From the NCBI RefSeq assembly GCF_002192455.1, contig NZ_CP021744.1:186001-250000 (forward strand): 64,000 bases of DNA. The letters are read 5' to 3'. Origin of the DNA: Streptomyces albireticuli (GTDB lineage: Bacteria > Actinomycetota > Actinomycetes > Streptomycetales > Streptomycetaceae). The position numbers and the translations under genes are program-made. Of the stretch, positions 29,362 to 38,002 are shown piece by piece. The notes under the pieces are model-generated. The model saw nothing but the letters and a program-made list of their open reading frames with translations, was not told the origin of the DNA and searched no databases. Numbering within the stretch: the first letter of the stretch is position 1; each line of letters starts with the position of its first letter.

Positions 29362-29412
29362 CGCGTCCCCCTCCGGTCCGCCGGCCACGTCGCCGTACGC
29401 GGCCGTCGCGTC

Positions 29413-30219
29413 TCATCTCGGCGCCTCCCGCTTCCGCGCACCCGTTCCGGGCCGGGGCGGCAGCAGCGCGAGGTGCTCCTCGCGTACGAGTCCGAACCGC
29501 AGGACGAGCCCGACGAGCGTCTCCCGCTTGCCGTTGCGGCGGGCTTCCCTGCGGAGCCCGTGTTCGGCGGGAGCGCTGATCCGCATCTTCTCGTCGGCCA
29601 GGTAGTCGATGTGCGAGCTGACCGCCCGGGCGGTCAGCCGGCCGAGGACGGGGTGGCCCTGGAGCCGCTCGACGATCTCAGGAGTGGTGGGCACCGCGAC
29701 GGGGGACTCGTCACGCAGCCGTGGTTCGCAGAGCGCGACCAGGACCAGGAAGTACAGGGACGTCTCGTCCAGGGAGTACGCCGTGACGGTGCGGCTGCCC
29801 CACTGGTCGCCCATGCCGTCCGGGTCGAGGTAGACGTGGTCGGGCGCGAACACCTGGAAGGCGACCGTGGTGTCGCGGCGGGTGGGCAGTACGACCCGTG
29901 AGAACTCGAAGGGGATGGGCGCGCCCGCCCGCCGCGGCGGCACCCTGAGGTACTCCCCCGCTCCTTCCGGGTTCTCCACCAGATAGCTCTGGGTCGTGCT
30001 GTGGTTGCTGAGCTGCCAGTGGTCGTCCGTCACCCGGATCTCCCCCGCCAGCCGGGATATCGCCTCGTCGTCGAGGCGGAGTTCGACCGGGGACGTGGCG
30101 GAGCCCCGTCCGAATCGCGCCACCTGCCCCGGGCCGAGCCGCAGTGTCACGGCGTCGCCGCCCGGCTCCCCTCCGGCCCCCGCCTTCCCTTGCGGCAGAT
30201 AGATCACAACCCCGCTCAC
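29413..30219 (-). CDS. FHA-domain protein, partner of the Ser/Thr kinase
   Basis: The 268-residue protein has an N-terminal FHA-like domain at about 25-120: VARFGRGS, ISRLAGEIRVTDDHWQLSN, NHSTTQSYLVEN. The C-terminal half has a winged-helix-like part (VERLQGHPVLGRLTARAVSSH) and a basic end. Such proteins bind phosphothreonine on the cognate kinase or its substrates; the helix-turn-helix-like half suggests DNA binding or protein contact, which is uncertain. The GTG start 30219 follows GAGGAGGGGG. It is first in a probable operon with the kinase. Confidence 0.8.
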   Translation of the reverse strand: MSGVVIYLPQGKAGAGGEPGGDAVTLRLGPGQVARFGRGSATSPVELRLDDEAISRLAGEIRVTDDHWQLSNHSTTQSYLVENPEGAGEYLRVPPRRAGAPIPFEFSRVVLPTRRDTTVAFQVFAPDHVYLDPDGMGDQWGSRTVTAYSLDETSLYFLVLVALCEPRLRDESPVAVPTTPEIVERLQGHPVLGRLTARAVSSHIDYLADEKMRISAPAEHGLRREARRNGKRETLVGLVLRFGLVREEHLALLPPRPGTGARKREAPR

Positions 30220-30597
30220 GGCCCCCTCCTCGCCCCCGCGTCATTCGGTTCGCACGCACGCCGAACGTTACACATCCCGGCCAGCCCCTCCTACTCCTCA
30301 GTTCTGGCCGATTTCCGACCCCTTCAGGACGGCCGCGGGCCGGACCCGCCCGGCCGATCGGTGCGACGACGCGCGAGCCGTGCCTCTGGGACGCGGCTGT
30401 CTCCAAGGCAGCCGTGGGGCGAGGTTTCCCGGGCCGGGTCCCGGCCGCCTTGTCAGTCCGTAGCGTTCCGGATGCCCTCGGCACGCGGCCGTGGCTACCG
30501 TCCAACCCTCCGGTCCACAGGGAGCCGTCGCCCGGAGCGGCACTCCCGTGTCCCATCCGTCCACCCCGACATGCCCTCAGGGAAGGAGGAACGTCAC
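30220..30597. other. Divergent promoter region between FHA and M23 genes
   Basis: No gene. The region must hold promoters for the leftward FHA/kinase operon and the rightward M23 peptidase. I could not single out promoter hexamers. An AAGGAGG ribosome site sits at its right end (30585-30591). Confidence 0.4.
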
Positions 30598-32118
30598 GTG
30601 CTTCACGGTCTTTCCCGGCGCACGCTGCGCTTCGTTCTCGCGGCGGCGGCCGCCGTCCTGCCGTCTCTGGTGACGGCGTCCCCGGCCACTGCCCAGGCCG
30701 CCGGCTTCGCCGCGGCGTGCCCGACCGCCGGCGCCGTGTTCCAGCACTACAGCGACAGCCACGACGGCATCGACATCGCCAACGACTACGGCGCCCCGAT
30801 CTACGCCGTCGGTGACGGCGAGGTCATCAACTCCGGCCCCGCCCAGGGCTACGGCCAGTGGATCCGCATCCTGCACCCCGACGGGACAGTGACCGAATAC
30901 GGACACATGTACCGGCGGGAAGTCGTCGTCGGCCAGCAGGTGACGGCCGGTCAGCTCATCGCCCTCGTCGGCAGCGAGGGCCAGTCCAGCGGCCCTCACC
31001 TCCATCTGAGGGTGCGGGTCGACACGTCCACCGACAGACGCGGCATCGACCCGGAGCCCTACCTCGCGGAACGCGGCGTGGGGCTGCCGTGCACCCCGGG
31101 CACCGGCCCCGGTCCCAGGCCCAAGCCACTGGTGTACCCCGTGGAGGCGGGCCGGGTGGTGTCGGCACGATCGGCCGACGGGCGGCTGGAGGTGTTCGCG
31201 GCCGGGGCCGACGGAGTGCACCACGCGTGGCAGTCCCAGGTGAACGGCGCCTGGTCGGACTGGGAAGCCCTGGGCGGGCCGGGCGGCGCGGAACTCGCGA
31301 TCGCGCCCAACTCCGACGGCCGCCTGGAGCTGTTCGCCCTCAATGGTGGCGTCTTGCAGCACCGCTACCAGACGTCTCCCTCCGGCGGCTGGTCGGGCTG
31401 GGAGGGCTTCGGCGACGGCGGGCGCTACGTCGCGGCCGGGGCCAACGGCGACGGCCGCCTGGAAGTCTTCGCCTCCAATCCGTCCGGGGTGTTCCACAGG
31501 TACCAGACCTCCCCCAACAGCGGCTGGTCGGGCTGGGAACCCACGGGCGGCGGGCCTGCCGCCGGCCGGATCGAGATGGAGAAGTCGCCCGACGGCCGGC
31601 TCGAGGTCTTCGCGCTCAACGACAAGGTCTTGCAGCATCAGTACCAGACCGCGGTCAACGGTGGCTGGTCGTCATGGGAGGAGTTCGGCGGCGGCGGGCA
31701 CGACCTGACGGTCGACCATAACGCGGACGGGCGCTTGGAGGTCTTCGCCTCCGGCCCGGTGGGCGTGTTCCACAGGTACCAGACGAACCCCACCGGCTGG
31801 TCGGGATGGGAGCCGACCCGCGGTCCGGCCGACTCCCGGCTGACCAGCGAGCGGACCCCCGACGGGCGGGTCGAGGTGTTCGCCATGAACGGGGACGTCG
31901 CCATGCACATGTGGCAGAAGGGAGTGAACGCACCCTACGGCGACTGGACCGAGTTCGGAGGCGGCGGAGCCGAGGTCGCCGCCGCCACCAACGCCGACGG
32001 ACGCATCGAGGTGTTCGGTACCAACCGCGTCGGCGTCCACCACAGGTGGCAGACGGGCTTCAGCACCTGGTCCGAGTGGGGCTGGCTCAACAGCGGCCCG
32101 GGCCCGGCCGTCACCTGA
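30598..32118 (+). CDS. Secreted M23 peptidase with seven lectin-like beta-propeller repeats
   Basis: The 506-residue protein starts at GTG 30598 (AAGGAGG 8 nt upstream) with a Sec signal ending PATAQA. The M23 domain (about 40-165) has HYSDSHDGIDIAND (zinc His and Asp), GWIRIL-like strand, EYGHMY and SGPHLHLRVRV (HxH zinc motif), so it should cleave peptidoglycan cross-bridges. After a Gly/Pro linker come seven repeats of about 45 residues, each with a DGRLEVFA-type strand (from 31181, 31315, 31447, 31588, 31726, 31858, 31993) and a W-S-x-W loop. This fits a seven-bladed PLL/DUF346 lectin-like propeller. It is divergent from the kinase/FHA operon and ends at a strong hairpin. Confidence 0.92.
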   Translation: MLHGLSRRTLRFVLAAAAAVLPSLVTASPATAQAAGFAAACPTAGAVFQHYSDSHDGIDIANDYGAPIYAVGDGEVINSGPAQGYGQWIRILHPDGTVTEYGHMYRREVVVGQQVTAGQLIALVGSEGQSSGPHLHLRVRVDTSTDRRGIDPEPYLAERGVGLPCTPGTGPGPRPKPLVYPVEAGRVVSARSADGRLEVFAAGADGVHHAWQSQVNGAWSDWEALGGPGGAELAIAPNSDGRLELFALNGGVLQHRYQTSPSGGWSGWEGFGDGGRYVAAGANGDGRLEVFASNPSGVFHRYQTSPNSGWSGWEPTGGGPAAGRIEMEKSPDGRLEVFALNDKVLQHQYQTAVNGGWSSWEEFGGGGHDLTVDHNADGRLEVFASGPVGVFHRYQTNPTGWSGWEPTRGPADSRLTSERTPDGRVEVFAMNGDVAMHMWQKGVNAPYGDWTEFGGGGAEVAAATNADGRIEVFGTNRVGVHHRWQTGFSTWSEWGWLNSGPGPAVT

Positions 32119-32160
32119 TCCGGCGTCCCTCGCCCGGGCCCCTCTTCGCCGGGCCCCTCG

Positions 32161-32194
32161 GATCACGGCCGCGGTCACCCCCGCGGCCGTGGTC
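32161..32194 (+). terminator. Terminator hairpin after the M23 gene
   Basis: An 11-bp perfect stem (32164-32174 with 32181-32191) has a 6-nt loop, extendable to 14 bp with one G-T pair. It starts 42 nt after the stop codon. Confidence 0.75.
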
Positions 32195-32354
32195 CGGACG
32201 CGCGGTGCCGTGGCCGCGCGGCGAGAAATATTCAAACAAACGTTCTCCTCGGTGAGGCGGACTTCTCCCCTCCAGGGAAGCGCGAGGCCACCGTACGAGG
32301 GAGAGTGGAGGTAGGTCGTCGCCGCGGAACGGTGCGGGAGGAGGTTGTCTCACC

Positions 32355-32840
32355 ATGTCCGATGACGTGATGGGGGACGAGGTCTACCAGCCTGCCCGGT
32401 CCGACCGCCGGGACCACCCCGGTGACCTGGACCTGGAGAACGCCCTCGACGGCGATCTCTACGATCAGGTCCTCGACGCGGGATATTCGCCTCCCGAGAG
32501 GCCCCTGGGCGTGGGACACCACGGCACGACGGCCCGCGAGCAGCGGGAGCGTGAGAGCCTCGGCCGGCGGCTCGCCGAGGAGGTTCCCGAGATCGCGGTG
32601 CCGGACGGGGACGGCATCGGCGATGTGCCCGGCGGGGAGGGCGAGCCCCTCGACGAGGAGGTCGGCGGCGAGCGCGCCGGCCGTATCGTCGCCACCATCG
32701 ACGCCATGCCCCCTCGGCGCAATGACGTCTTCGCCTTCGACGTGGGAATCGACGGCGGCGCGGCCTCCGCGGAGGAGGCGGCGATGCACATCGTGCCTGA
32801 TGAGCCTGTGGTCGAGGGCGGAGACGACCTCAGCGTGTGA
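32355..32840 (+). CDS. DUF5709 acidic protein
   Basis: The 161-residue, strongly acidic protein has VLDAGYSPPERP, TAREQRERESLGRRLAEEVP and a C-terminal repeat-like DEPVVEGGDDLSV, all typical of DUF5709 proteins of Streptomyces. It is likely soluble and disordered in part. Family members are often found near stress (SigB-type) genes, but I see no clear SigB promoter here. ATG 32355 follows GGGAGGAGG at 11-nt spacing. The molecular role is unknown. Confidence 0.85.
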   Translation: MSDDVMGDEVYQPARSDRRDHPGDLDLENALDGDLYDQVLDAGYSPPERPLGVGHHGTTAREQRERESLGRRLAEEVPEIAVPDGDGIGDVPGGEGEPLDEEVGGERAGRIVATIDAMPPRRNDVFAFDVGIDGGAASAEEAAMHIVPDEPVVEGGDDLSV

Positions 32841-32937
32841 CGACGGTCGATGCCGCGGGCCCGGCCGTTGCCCCCGCTCGGCGTGACGGGCGGTGCGCAC
32901 GGCGGCCGGAGTCATGGCTCCGCCGTATCCGCGCCGA

Positions 32938-33363
32938 CTAGAAAGATCCCAGGTCGGCCGAGACCCAGTGCTCCGGTCGCATGCAGATGACGATGTGCTC
33001 GCCCAGCTGCGCCTGGTCGTATTCCACGAAGCCGGCGACCTTCTCCTGCGGGAGATACCTTGCGGCCATCTCCCGGGCTCTCTCAGGGCTGTCCGGTTCC
33101 GTCCTGGTCACCGGGCCCTCCACCGACACATAGCGCACCGTCGGCGCGGTTCGCTCCACCATCAGGCTGAAACGCCCTTCGGAGCGAATGGCTCGCGCCT
33201 TCCTGGAACCGAGGCCGGTACGCACCCACAACTCGCCGCCCGGCGTGTAGTGGTACCAGATGGGAACCGTCAGCGGTGCTCGGTCGGGTCGTTCGACCAC
33301 CGACAGCGCACCGACACGAGGTTCGGACAGAAACCGCTCTCGTTCCTCCACCGACAGTTTCAT
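32938..33363 (-). CDS. PNPOx-like / F420-type split-barrel protein
   Basis: The 141-residue protein starts MKLSVEERERFLSEPRVGAL and continues LTVPIWYHYTPGGELWVRTG, SRKARAIRSEGRFSLMVERT and YVSVEGPVTRTEP, the pattern of pyridoxamine 5'-phosphate oxidase-related split beta-barrels that bind FMN or F420. A C-terminal His (MRPEHWVSADLGSF) closes the fold. Start ATG 33363 is preferred because the family begins there. It is divergent from the TetR gene at 33488. The reaction is unknown. Confidence 0.85.
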   Translation of the reverse strand: MKLSVEERERFLSEPRVGALSVVERPDRAPLTVPIWYHYTPGGELWVRTGLGSRKARAIRSEGRFSLMVERTAPTVRYVSVEGPVTRTEPDSPERAREMAARYLPQEKVAGFVEYDQAQLGEHIVICMRPEHWVSADLGSF

Positions 33364-33451
33364 GCGGCCGACGATAGCGGGAACCACCGGCTCCGTCCCC
33401 CTGACGCCCGCCCCCGCCCGGTCCAGGAAGGCGCGGACGACTCGGTCTGCC

Positions 33452-33480
33452 GACTTGATCGTAGGACCAAGTCGCTACAA
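33452..33480 (+). promoter_or_regulatory. Operator and -10 of the TetR gene
   Basis: GACTTG (33452-33457) and CAAGTC (33468-33473) form a 6-bp inverted repeat with a 10-bp spacer that itself is partly symmetric. TACAAT at 33475-33480 is a good -10, 7 nt before ATG 33488, so the transcript is probably leaderless and self-repressed. Confidence 0.6.
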
Positions 33481-33487
33481 TCCGCGT

Positions 33488-34111
33488 ATGGCTCATGTTT
33501 CCGCGGTCGAGCGCCGCCCCCAGCTCGTCAAGGCGGCCATCGACCTCATGGCCAGGGAGGGCGTGGCCGCCGGAAGTACGCGTGCCATCGCCGCCGAGCT
33601 CGGCGTCGCGCAGGCCACGGTCCACTACACCTTCGGCACGAAGGAAGACCTGTACCGCGCGGTCATGGACCAGCTGACCGAGGACCTGATCGCGCGGGTC
33701 GAGCAGGCGGCGCCCGAGGACGGCGGTTTCGAGGAGACGGTCGCCGCCCTGGCCGGCGCGCTGTGGCGCTCGGTGCGCGAGGAGTCGGCCGGCTACCACC
33801 TGCTCACGGAGCTGTCGTTGCTGGTGCTGCGTACCCCTCGGCTGAGCGAGGCACGCCAGGCCCACTACCGCGGGGTGGTCGGCGTGACGGCGCGGCTGGT
33901 GAGGGAGGCGGCGACGCGCGCCGGGCGCGAGCTCTCCCAGCCCCCGGAGACGGTCGCCCGTTTCTTCCTCGCCGGTTTCGACGGGCTGACGATACAGCGC
34001 CTCTACGCCCCGGACGAGGCCGCCGAAACCCTGGGTCTGAGGAGCCTGGTTTCCGCGACCACGGCTCTGGCCACAGGGCGGTTGGGCCTTGTGGACGTAC
34101 CGACGGACTGA
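33488..34111 (+). CDS. TetR-family regulator next to the CYP102 gene
   Basis: The 207-residue protein has the TetR helix-turn-helix at about 10-55 (LVKAAIDLMAREGVAAGSTR, then GVAQATVHYTFGTKEDLYRA) and a full-length ligand domain. It is convergent with the CYP102-type gene, separated by a 22-bp hairpin. In known CYP102 systems such as BM3 a TetR protein represses the P450 and is released by fatty acids, so this protein is a reasonable candidate regulator for the inverted repeat at 37476-37511; its own half-site differs (GACTTG versus GTCACTCGAC), which weakens that link. Confidence 0.92.
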   Translation: MAHVSAVERRPQLVKAAIDLMAREGVAAGSTRAIAAELGVAQATVHYTFGTKEDLYRAVMDQLTEDLIARVEQAAPEDGGFEETVAALAGALWRSVREESAGYHLLTELSLLVLRTPRLSEARQAHYRGVVGVTARLVREAATRAGRELSQPPETVARFFLAGFDGLTIQRLYAPDEAAETLGLRSLVSATTALATGRLGLVDVPTD

Positions 34112-34118
34112 ATCGCCG

Positions 34119-34167
34119 CGACGGTGACGGCCACGGGCGCGCTGTGCGCCCGTGGCCGTCACCGTCG
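34119..34167. terminator. 22-bp perfect hairpin between convergent TetR and CYP102 genes
   Basis: Bases 34119-34140 are the exact reverse complement of 34146-34167, leaving a 5-nt loop (34141-34145). It lies 8 nt after the TetR stop and 26 nt after the P450 stop on the other strand, ideal for a bidirectional terminator. No U-tract is present. Confidence 0.9.
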
Positions 34168-34192
34168 GGTCGAGCGGGTGGGGCGGCTGTGG

Positions 34193-37100
34193 TCAGCCGG
34201 CCCAGACGTCCTCGGCGTAGTGACCGGACTCGGTGAGGGCGGCCAGCCAGGCCGCGGCCTCCTCCTCGGACGCCCCGGTGTTGTCGCGGTGGATCGCCAT
34301 GAAGGCCTCGCGCACCGCGGGGGCCATGCGGCGGCCGTCACCGCAGATGTAGACCCGTCCGCCGGCTTCCAGCGCGGCCCAGACCTCCGCGCTCTCGCGC
34401 GCGATGCGGTCCTGGACGAACCGGACGCCGTCCGCGGGCGCGTGCATGAAGGTGGGGCGCATGCTGACGGCCCCGGCCGCCTCGGCGGCTTCGAACTCCT
34501 CTCGGTGGAGGTAGTCGACGTCGGGGTGGTCGCAGCCGAAGTAGCACAGCAGCGTTCCGGTCGACCGGGCGTGCAGCCGGTCGAGGACGGCACCGCGGAA
34601 GGGCGCCAGCCCGGTTCCCGCGCTGACCAGGATGACGGGCACCGACGGGTCCTCGGGGAGGCGGAAGGAGTCGCCGCAGGGCAGCACCCGCGCGTGGACG
34701 GTGTCGCCGGCCGTCACCGCCTGGACGTAGTGCGAGGCGATGCCGCGGAAGGTGCCCTCGCCGCCGCGGTGCGGGGCCGCGAGCAGCGACACCATCAGGT
34801 CCACCTCGCCGGGGGAGGCCGCGGCGGAGGAGGAGACGGAGTAGTGGCGCGGGCGCAGGACCGGCAGCATCTCCAGGAAGCGTTCGAAGGTCAGCTCGCA
34901 GGCGCGGTGGTCCTCCAGCAGGTCCAGGACACTGCGTCCGGTGGCTGTCACCTGTTCACGGAAGGTCTCGGGGTCCGCGGTGGCCAGTGTGGCCAGGGGC
35001 TGCTTCTCGGGCGGGCACGCGGTGTGCGCGGCGAGCACGGCGACGTGCTCCTGGGTGGCGGGGTCCTGTAGTTCCACGAAGTCCGTGAGCAGCCGGCGCA
35101 GGGTCAGCGGGCGGTCGACGGGCAGGGTGTTCCGGCTACGGCGCCGCGCCCGCAGGCGCACGGTGCGGTCCAGGTCGAGGACGAAGCGGTCGGCGACCCG
35201 CTGGACGAGCGCGTCCGGGTTGCGGGGCAGGACGGCCAGGTGGTCGGCGGTGCGGTAGGTGACGCCGTCGGGCAGCCGCAGCTTCAGGAAGCGCTTGGGG
35301 CGGCCGAGCTCGTGGTCCGTGTCGACGAGTTCGTACGCCTCCAGAACCTCCATGGGCCGGACTCCGTGCCGTTCCGCGAGTCCGCCGATGACCGAGCCGG
35401 TGGTGTCCTGGAGCTCGTACAGGCCCTGGCCCTCTTCCGGCTCGACGGCAGGCTCCGTCCCGGCCGCTGTCCCGGCCGCCGGGTCGCCGTAGCGATCCAG
35501 CAGGGCGGTCCACAGGTCGCCCGTCCACCGGTCGACCGTGCCCGCGAAGTCTCCGGAGGCGTCGGCCGTGCCTCGCTCCAGCAGTGGCGTAGCACCGGCC
35601 GCGGCCAGGCGCTCGTCGACGAGGGAGGGGACGCGCTGGTAGGTGGCCGCCCAGTTGCGGTCGCCGACACCGAGCACGGCGTACCGGACTCCGTCCAGCG
35701 AGCCGGGTTCGAGGCCCTCCAGCGAGGCGACGAACCCGGCGGCGTCATCGGTGGGCCTGCCGTTGTAGGAGGCGGCCACGATCACCACCGGGCCGTCGGC
35801 GGAACGCAGCTCGCCCGCGTAGTCGTCGAGGGGCGCCACGGACGGGGCGAACCCGTACGCGTCGCCGTCCGCCGCCAGATCGCGGGCGATGCCCGCGCAG
35901 GTGCCCAGATTGGAGCCGTACAGGAGGGTCAGCACGGTACCGCCGGCCCGCCGGCCCGCGGGTCCGTCCTGGCCCGCGGGGGCGCTGCTCGCGGCAACGG
36001 CGGGCATGCGGCGCTCGCCACCGGCGCGCCGCGCCGGCTTGAGGGTGAACCCGTCGGGCTTGATGGTGAGCGACTGCTTGATCTTCAGCTGGTAGTCGGT
36101 GTGGTCGATCAGCCGGTAGCGGTGCACCAGCAGACCGAGCAGCAGGGTGGCCTCGTGCAGGGCGAACTGGCGGCCTATGCAGGCGCGTTCGCCGTTGCCG
36201 AACGGCTTGAAGAGATGGACGGAGCGCTTCTCCTCCCGCGCCCGCGTGAAGCGCTCGGGGTCGAACAGCTCGACGTTCTCACCCCAGGCGGGGTCGCGGT
36301 GCAGGGCCGGGGTGAGCACTGTCAGCGCCTCGCCCTTGCGCACGGCGTACTTGCCGCCGATGACGGTGTCGTCGAGGGGTTCCACGGCGAAGCCGGGCGC
36401 GGTCGGCCACAGCCGCAGGCTCTCGTTGAGGACCTGGCGGATGTAGGTCAGCTTGCCGATGTCGCCGTAGTCGGGGTCCGGGGTGTCCTCGTCCCCCCAC
36501 AGGGCGTCCACCTCGGCCTGGGCCCGTGCGAGCACCTCGGGGTGCTTGGTCAGGTAGTACAGGGCGAAGGACAGGGCACCGCTGGTGGTCTCGTGCCCGG
36601 CGATGAGGAACGTGATCACCTGGTTGCGGACGTTCGTGTCGTCCAGCGGCTCGCCCGTCACCGTGTCCCGGGTGTGCAGCATCCGGCCCAGCAGGTCGTC
36701 CGTGCTCGTGTCGCCCGACGCCCTGCGCTGCCGGACGACCTTGTCGACGAGGTCCGTCATCAGCCTGGTGTCCTGGCGGAACCGCTCGGCCTGCTTGCGC
36801 TTGAACAGTTCCGAGCCCGGGACGGACTCGACCTTGTCCTGGGTGAAGGCCAGGGCGCGTGACATCGCGTCGACGAACGGGTGCGCCTCGTCGCGGCGGA
36901 ACGACTCGAAGTCGAAGCCGAAGCCGCACAGCCCGATCGTGTCGAAGGTCAGCCGGGTCATGTCCTCGGGGACGTCCACGGGGCGGTCCGCCGCGGCCCG
37001 GTCCCACTTGGCGATCAGGGAGCGGGCGACCCGGAGCATGGTCGCGTGATAGTCGCGCATCGCGCCGAGCGAGAAGGCCGGCATCAGGATGTCGTGGGCC

Positions 37101-37417
37101 TTGCGCCAGTTCGGCTCGTGGTGGAAGGCGGTGAACAGGCCGTCCCCGGCGATCTCGCGGACCTCGGCCAGGTCCCGGCTCACGCTCTTGCGGAACCTGG
37201 TCTCGTCCGACAGCTCCGTCACCAGGTCCAGTCCGCCGACGACGATGATCTCGGACCCGAAGACGCGCACCCGGAACACCGGTCCCAACTCCTTGACCTC
37301 CTTCATCAGGTGGACGAGCCCGTCGGCGCCGCGGGGCAGGTCGAGGGCGTGGCCGACCAGGGGCAGCGCCCGGCGCTCGGGTATCGCCTGGGCCATGGCA
37401 ACGGACGTATGGGTCAT
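34193..37417 (-). CDS. Self-sufficient cytochrome P450-NADPH reductase (CYP102 type)
   Basis: The 1,074-residue single polypeptide joins a P450 (about 1-460: I-helix AGHETTSG, K-helix ESLRLWPTAP, haem loop FGNGERACIGRQFAL) to a CPR-like reductase: FMN flavodoxin (about 485-640: LLYGSNLGTC, VLGVGDRNW), FAD domain (RHYSVSSSAAASPGEVDL) and NADPH domain (SAGTGLAPFRG, YICGDGRRMAP, C-terminal Trp in EDVWAG). Length and order match CYP102A1 (1,049 residues). Known enzymes hydroxylate fatty acids near the omega end with one protein. Substrate here is inferred. Start ATG 37417 has GAAAGG 9 nt upstream. A 10-bp inverted repeat lies 59-94 bp upstream. Confidence 0.96.
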   Translation of the reverse strand: MTHTSVAMAQAIPERRALPLVGHALDLPRGADGLVHLMKEVKELGPVFRVRVFGSEIIVVGGLDLVTELSDETRFRKSVSRDLAEVREIAGDGLFTAFHHEPNWRKAHDILMPAFSLGAMRDYHATMLRVARSLIAKWDRAAADRPVDVPEDMTRLTFDTIGLCGFGFDFESFRRDEAHPFVDAMSRALAFTQDKVESVPGSELFKRKQAERFRQDTRLMTDLVDKVVRQRRASGDTSTDDLLGRMLHTRDTVTGEPLDDTNVRNQVITFLIAGHETTSGALSFALYYLTKHPEVLARAQAEVDALWGDEDTPDPDYGDIGKLTYIRQVLNESLRLWPTAPGFAVEPLDDTVIGGKYAVRKGEALTVLTPALHRDPAWGENVELFDPERFTRAREEKRSVHLFKPFGNGERACIGRQFALHEATLLLGLLVHRYRLIDHTDYQLKIKQSLTIKPDGFTLKPARRAGGERRMPAVAASSAPAGQDGPAGRRAGGTVLTLLYGSNLGTCAGIARDLAADGDAYGFAPSVAPLDDYAGELRSADGPVVIVAASYNGRPTDDAAGFVASLEGLEPGSLDGVRYAVLGVGDRNWAATYQRVPSLVDERLAAAGATPLLERGTADASGDFAGTVDRWTGDLWTALLDRYGDPAAGTAAGTEPAVEPEEGQGLYELQDTTGSVIGGLAERHGVRPMEVLEAYELVDTDHELGRPKRFLKLRLPDGVTYRTADHLAVLPRNPDALVQRVADRFVLDLDRTVRLRARRRSRNTLPVDRPLTLRRLLTDFVELQDPATQEHVAVLAAHTACPPEKQPLATLATADPETFREQVTATGRSVLDLLEDHRACELTFERFLEMLPVLRPRHYSVSSSAAASPGEVDLMVSLLAAPHRGGEGTFRGIASHYVQAVTAGDTVHARVLPCGDSFRLPEDPSVPVILVSAGTGLAPFRGAVLDRLHARSTGTLLCYFGCDHPDVDYLHREEFEAAEAAGAVSMRPTFMHAPADGVRFVQDRIARESAEVWAALEAGGRVYICGDGRRMAPAVREAFMAIHRDNTGASEEEAAAWLAALTESGHYAEDVWAG

Positions 37418-37475
37418 CAGCGTGCCTTTCGTTCCGCTTCGTCGGTCGCTTCCCGACCACCATACAGACGACATT

Positions 37476-37511
37476 GTCACTCGACCATGTCTATCGATTG
37501 TGTCGAGTGAC
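37476..37511. promoter_or_regulatory. Long inverted repeat upstream of the CYP102 gene
   Basis: GTCACTCGAC (37476-37485) and GTCGAGTGAC (37502-37511) are perfect 10-bp arms separated by 16 bp. The local sequence is less G+C-rich and contains ATCGAT. Position and symmetry suggest an operator for a dimeric or tetrameric repressor controlling the P450. Confidence 0.75.
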
Positions 37512-37512
37512 G

Positions 37513-38002
37513 CGACCGTGCGACGGAACTACGGACAGCGGCAAAACGTTGACCGCTGTCGCGGCTTGGCATCCGGCTTCACGGCCGACACGCCGGCCAC
37601 GGCCCACAGTTCGGTGCGGCACGGAGCCCGTCGGGACGCCCGCCCGCTCGCGATCCGGGATCGCTTCAGCCTTCCCCGCGGCCGGACACGAGGCCGACGA
37701 GTCGTCGCCGGTCCATCGGCCGGGGAACGGCCGGCCCTGGTGACGAGGTGTCCGTGGCCCCTTCCGGACCTACGCCACGGTCCCGGGCCCGCGGACATCG
37801 CCCGCGCGCCGAGGAGCGCCCGAGCGGAAAAACGTAGGGCCAGAGGCGCTGTTAACACCTTCGGATTAGAACGCGAGGAGAAAGGGTTGCGATCATGACA
37901 CCGGGGCAGCCTGTGACGGTTCACCCGGCCGGGGAGAGACTTCGCGGCGGATCACGAGGGCCGCGCCGTCGGCGGCGCGCACGCCTCGAGGAAGGCACGA
38001 CA
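37513..38002. other. Spacer upstream of the flavoenzyme operon
   Basis: No convincing gene. Several basic frames are open. GTTAAC and a less G+C-rich stretch near 37851-37875 may mark the promoter for the operon starting at 38003. The frame of the methyltransferase can be extended back to ATG 37895, but residues there are Arg/Gly-rich. Confidence 0.4.

Noticed and set aside
31140..32118. Tandem DNA repeat or CRISPR-like array in the M23 gene
   Set aside because: The periodicity is at protein level (seven propeller blades); the DNA units are diverged and in one reading frame.
34119..34167. Terminal inverted repeat of a mobile element
   Set aside because: The two arms are adjacent (5-nt loop) with no transposase or target duplication, so a hairpin terminator fits better.
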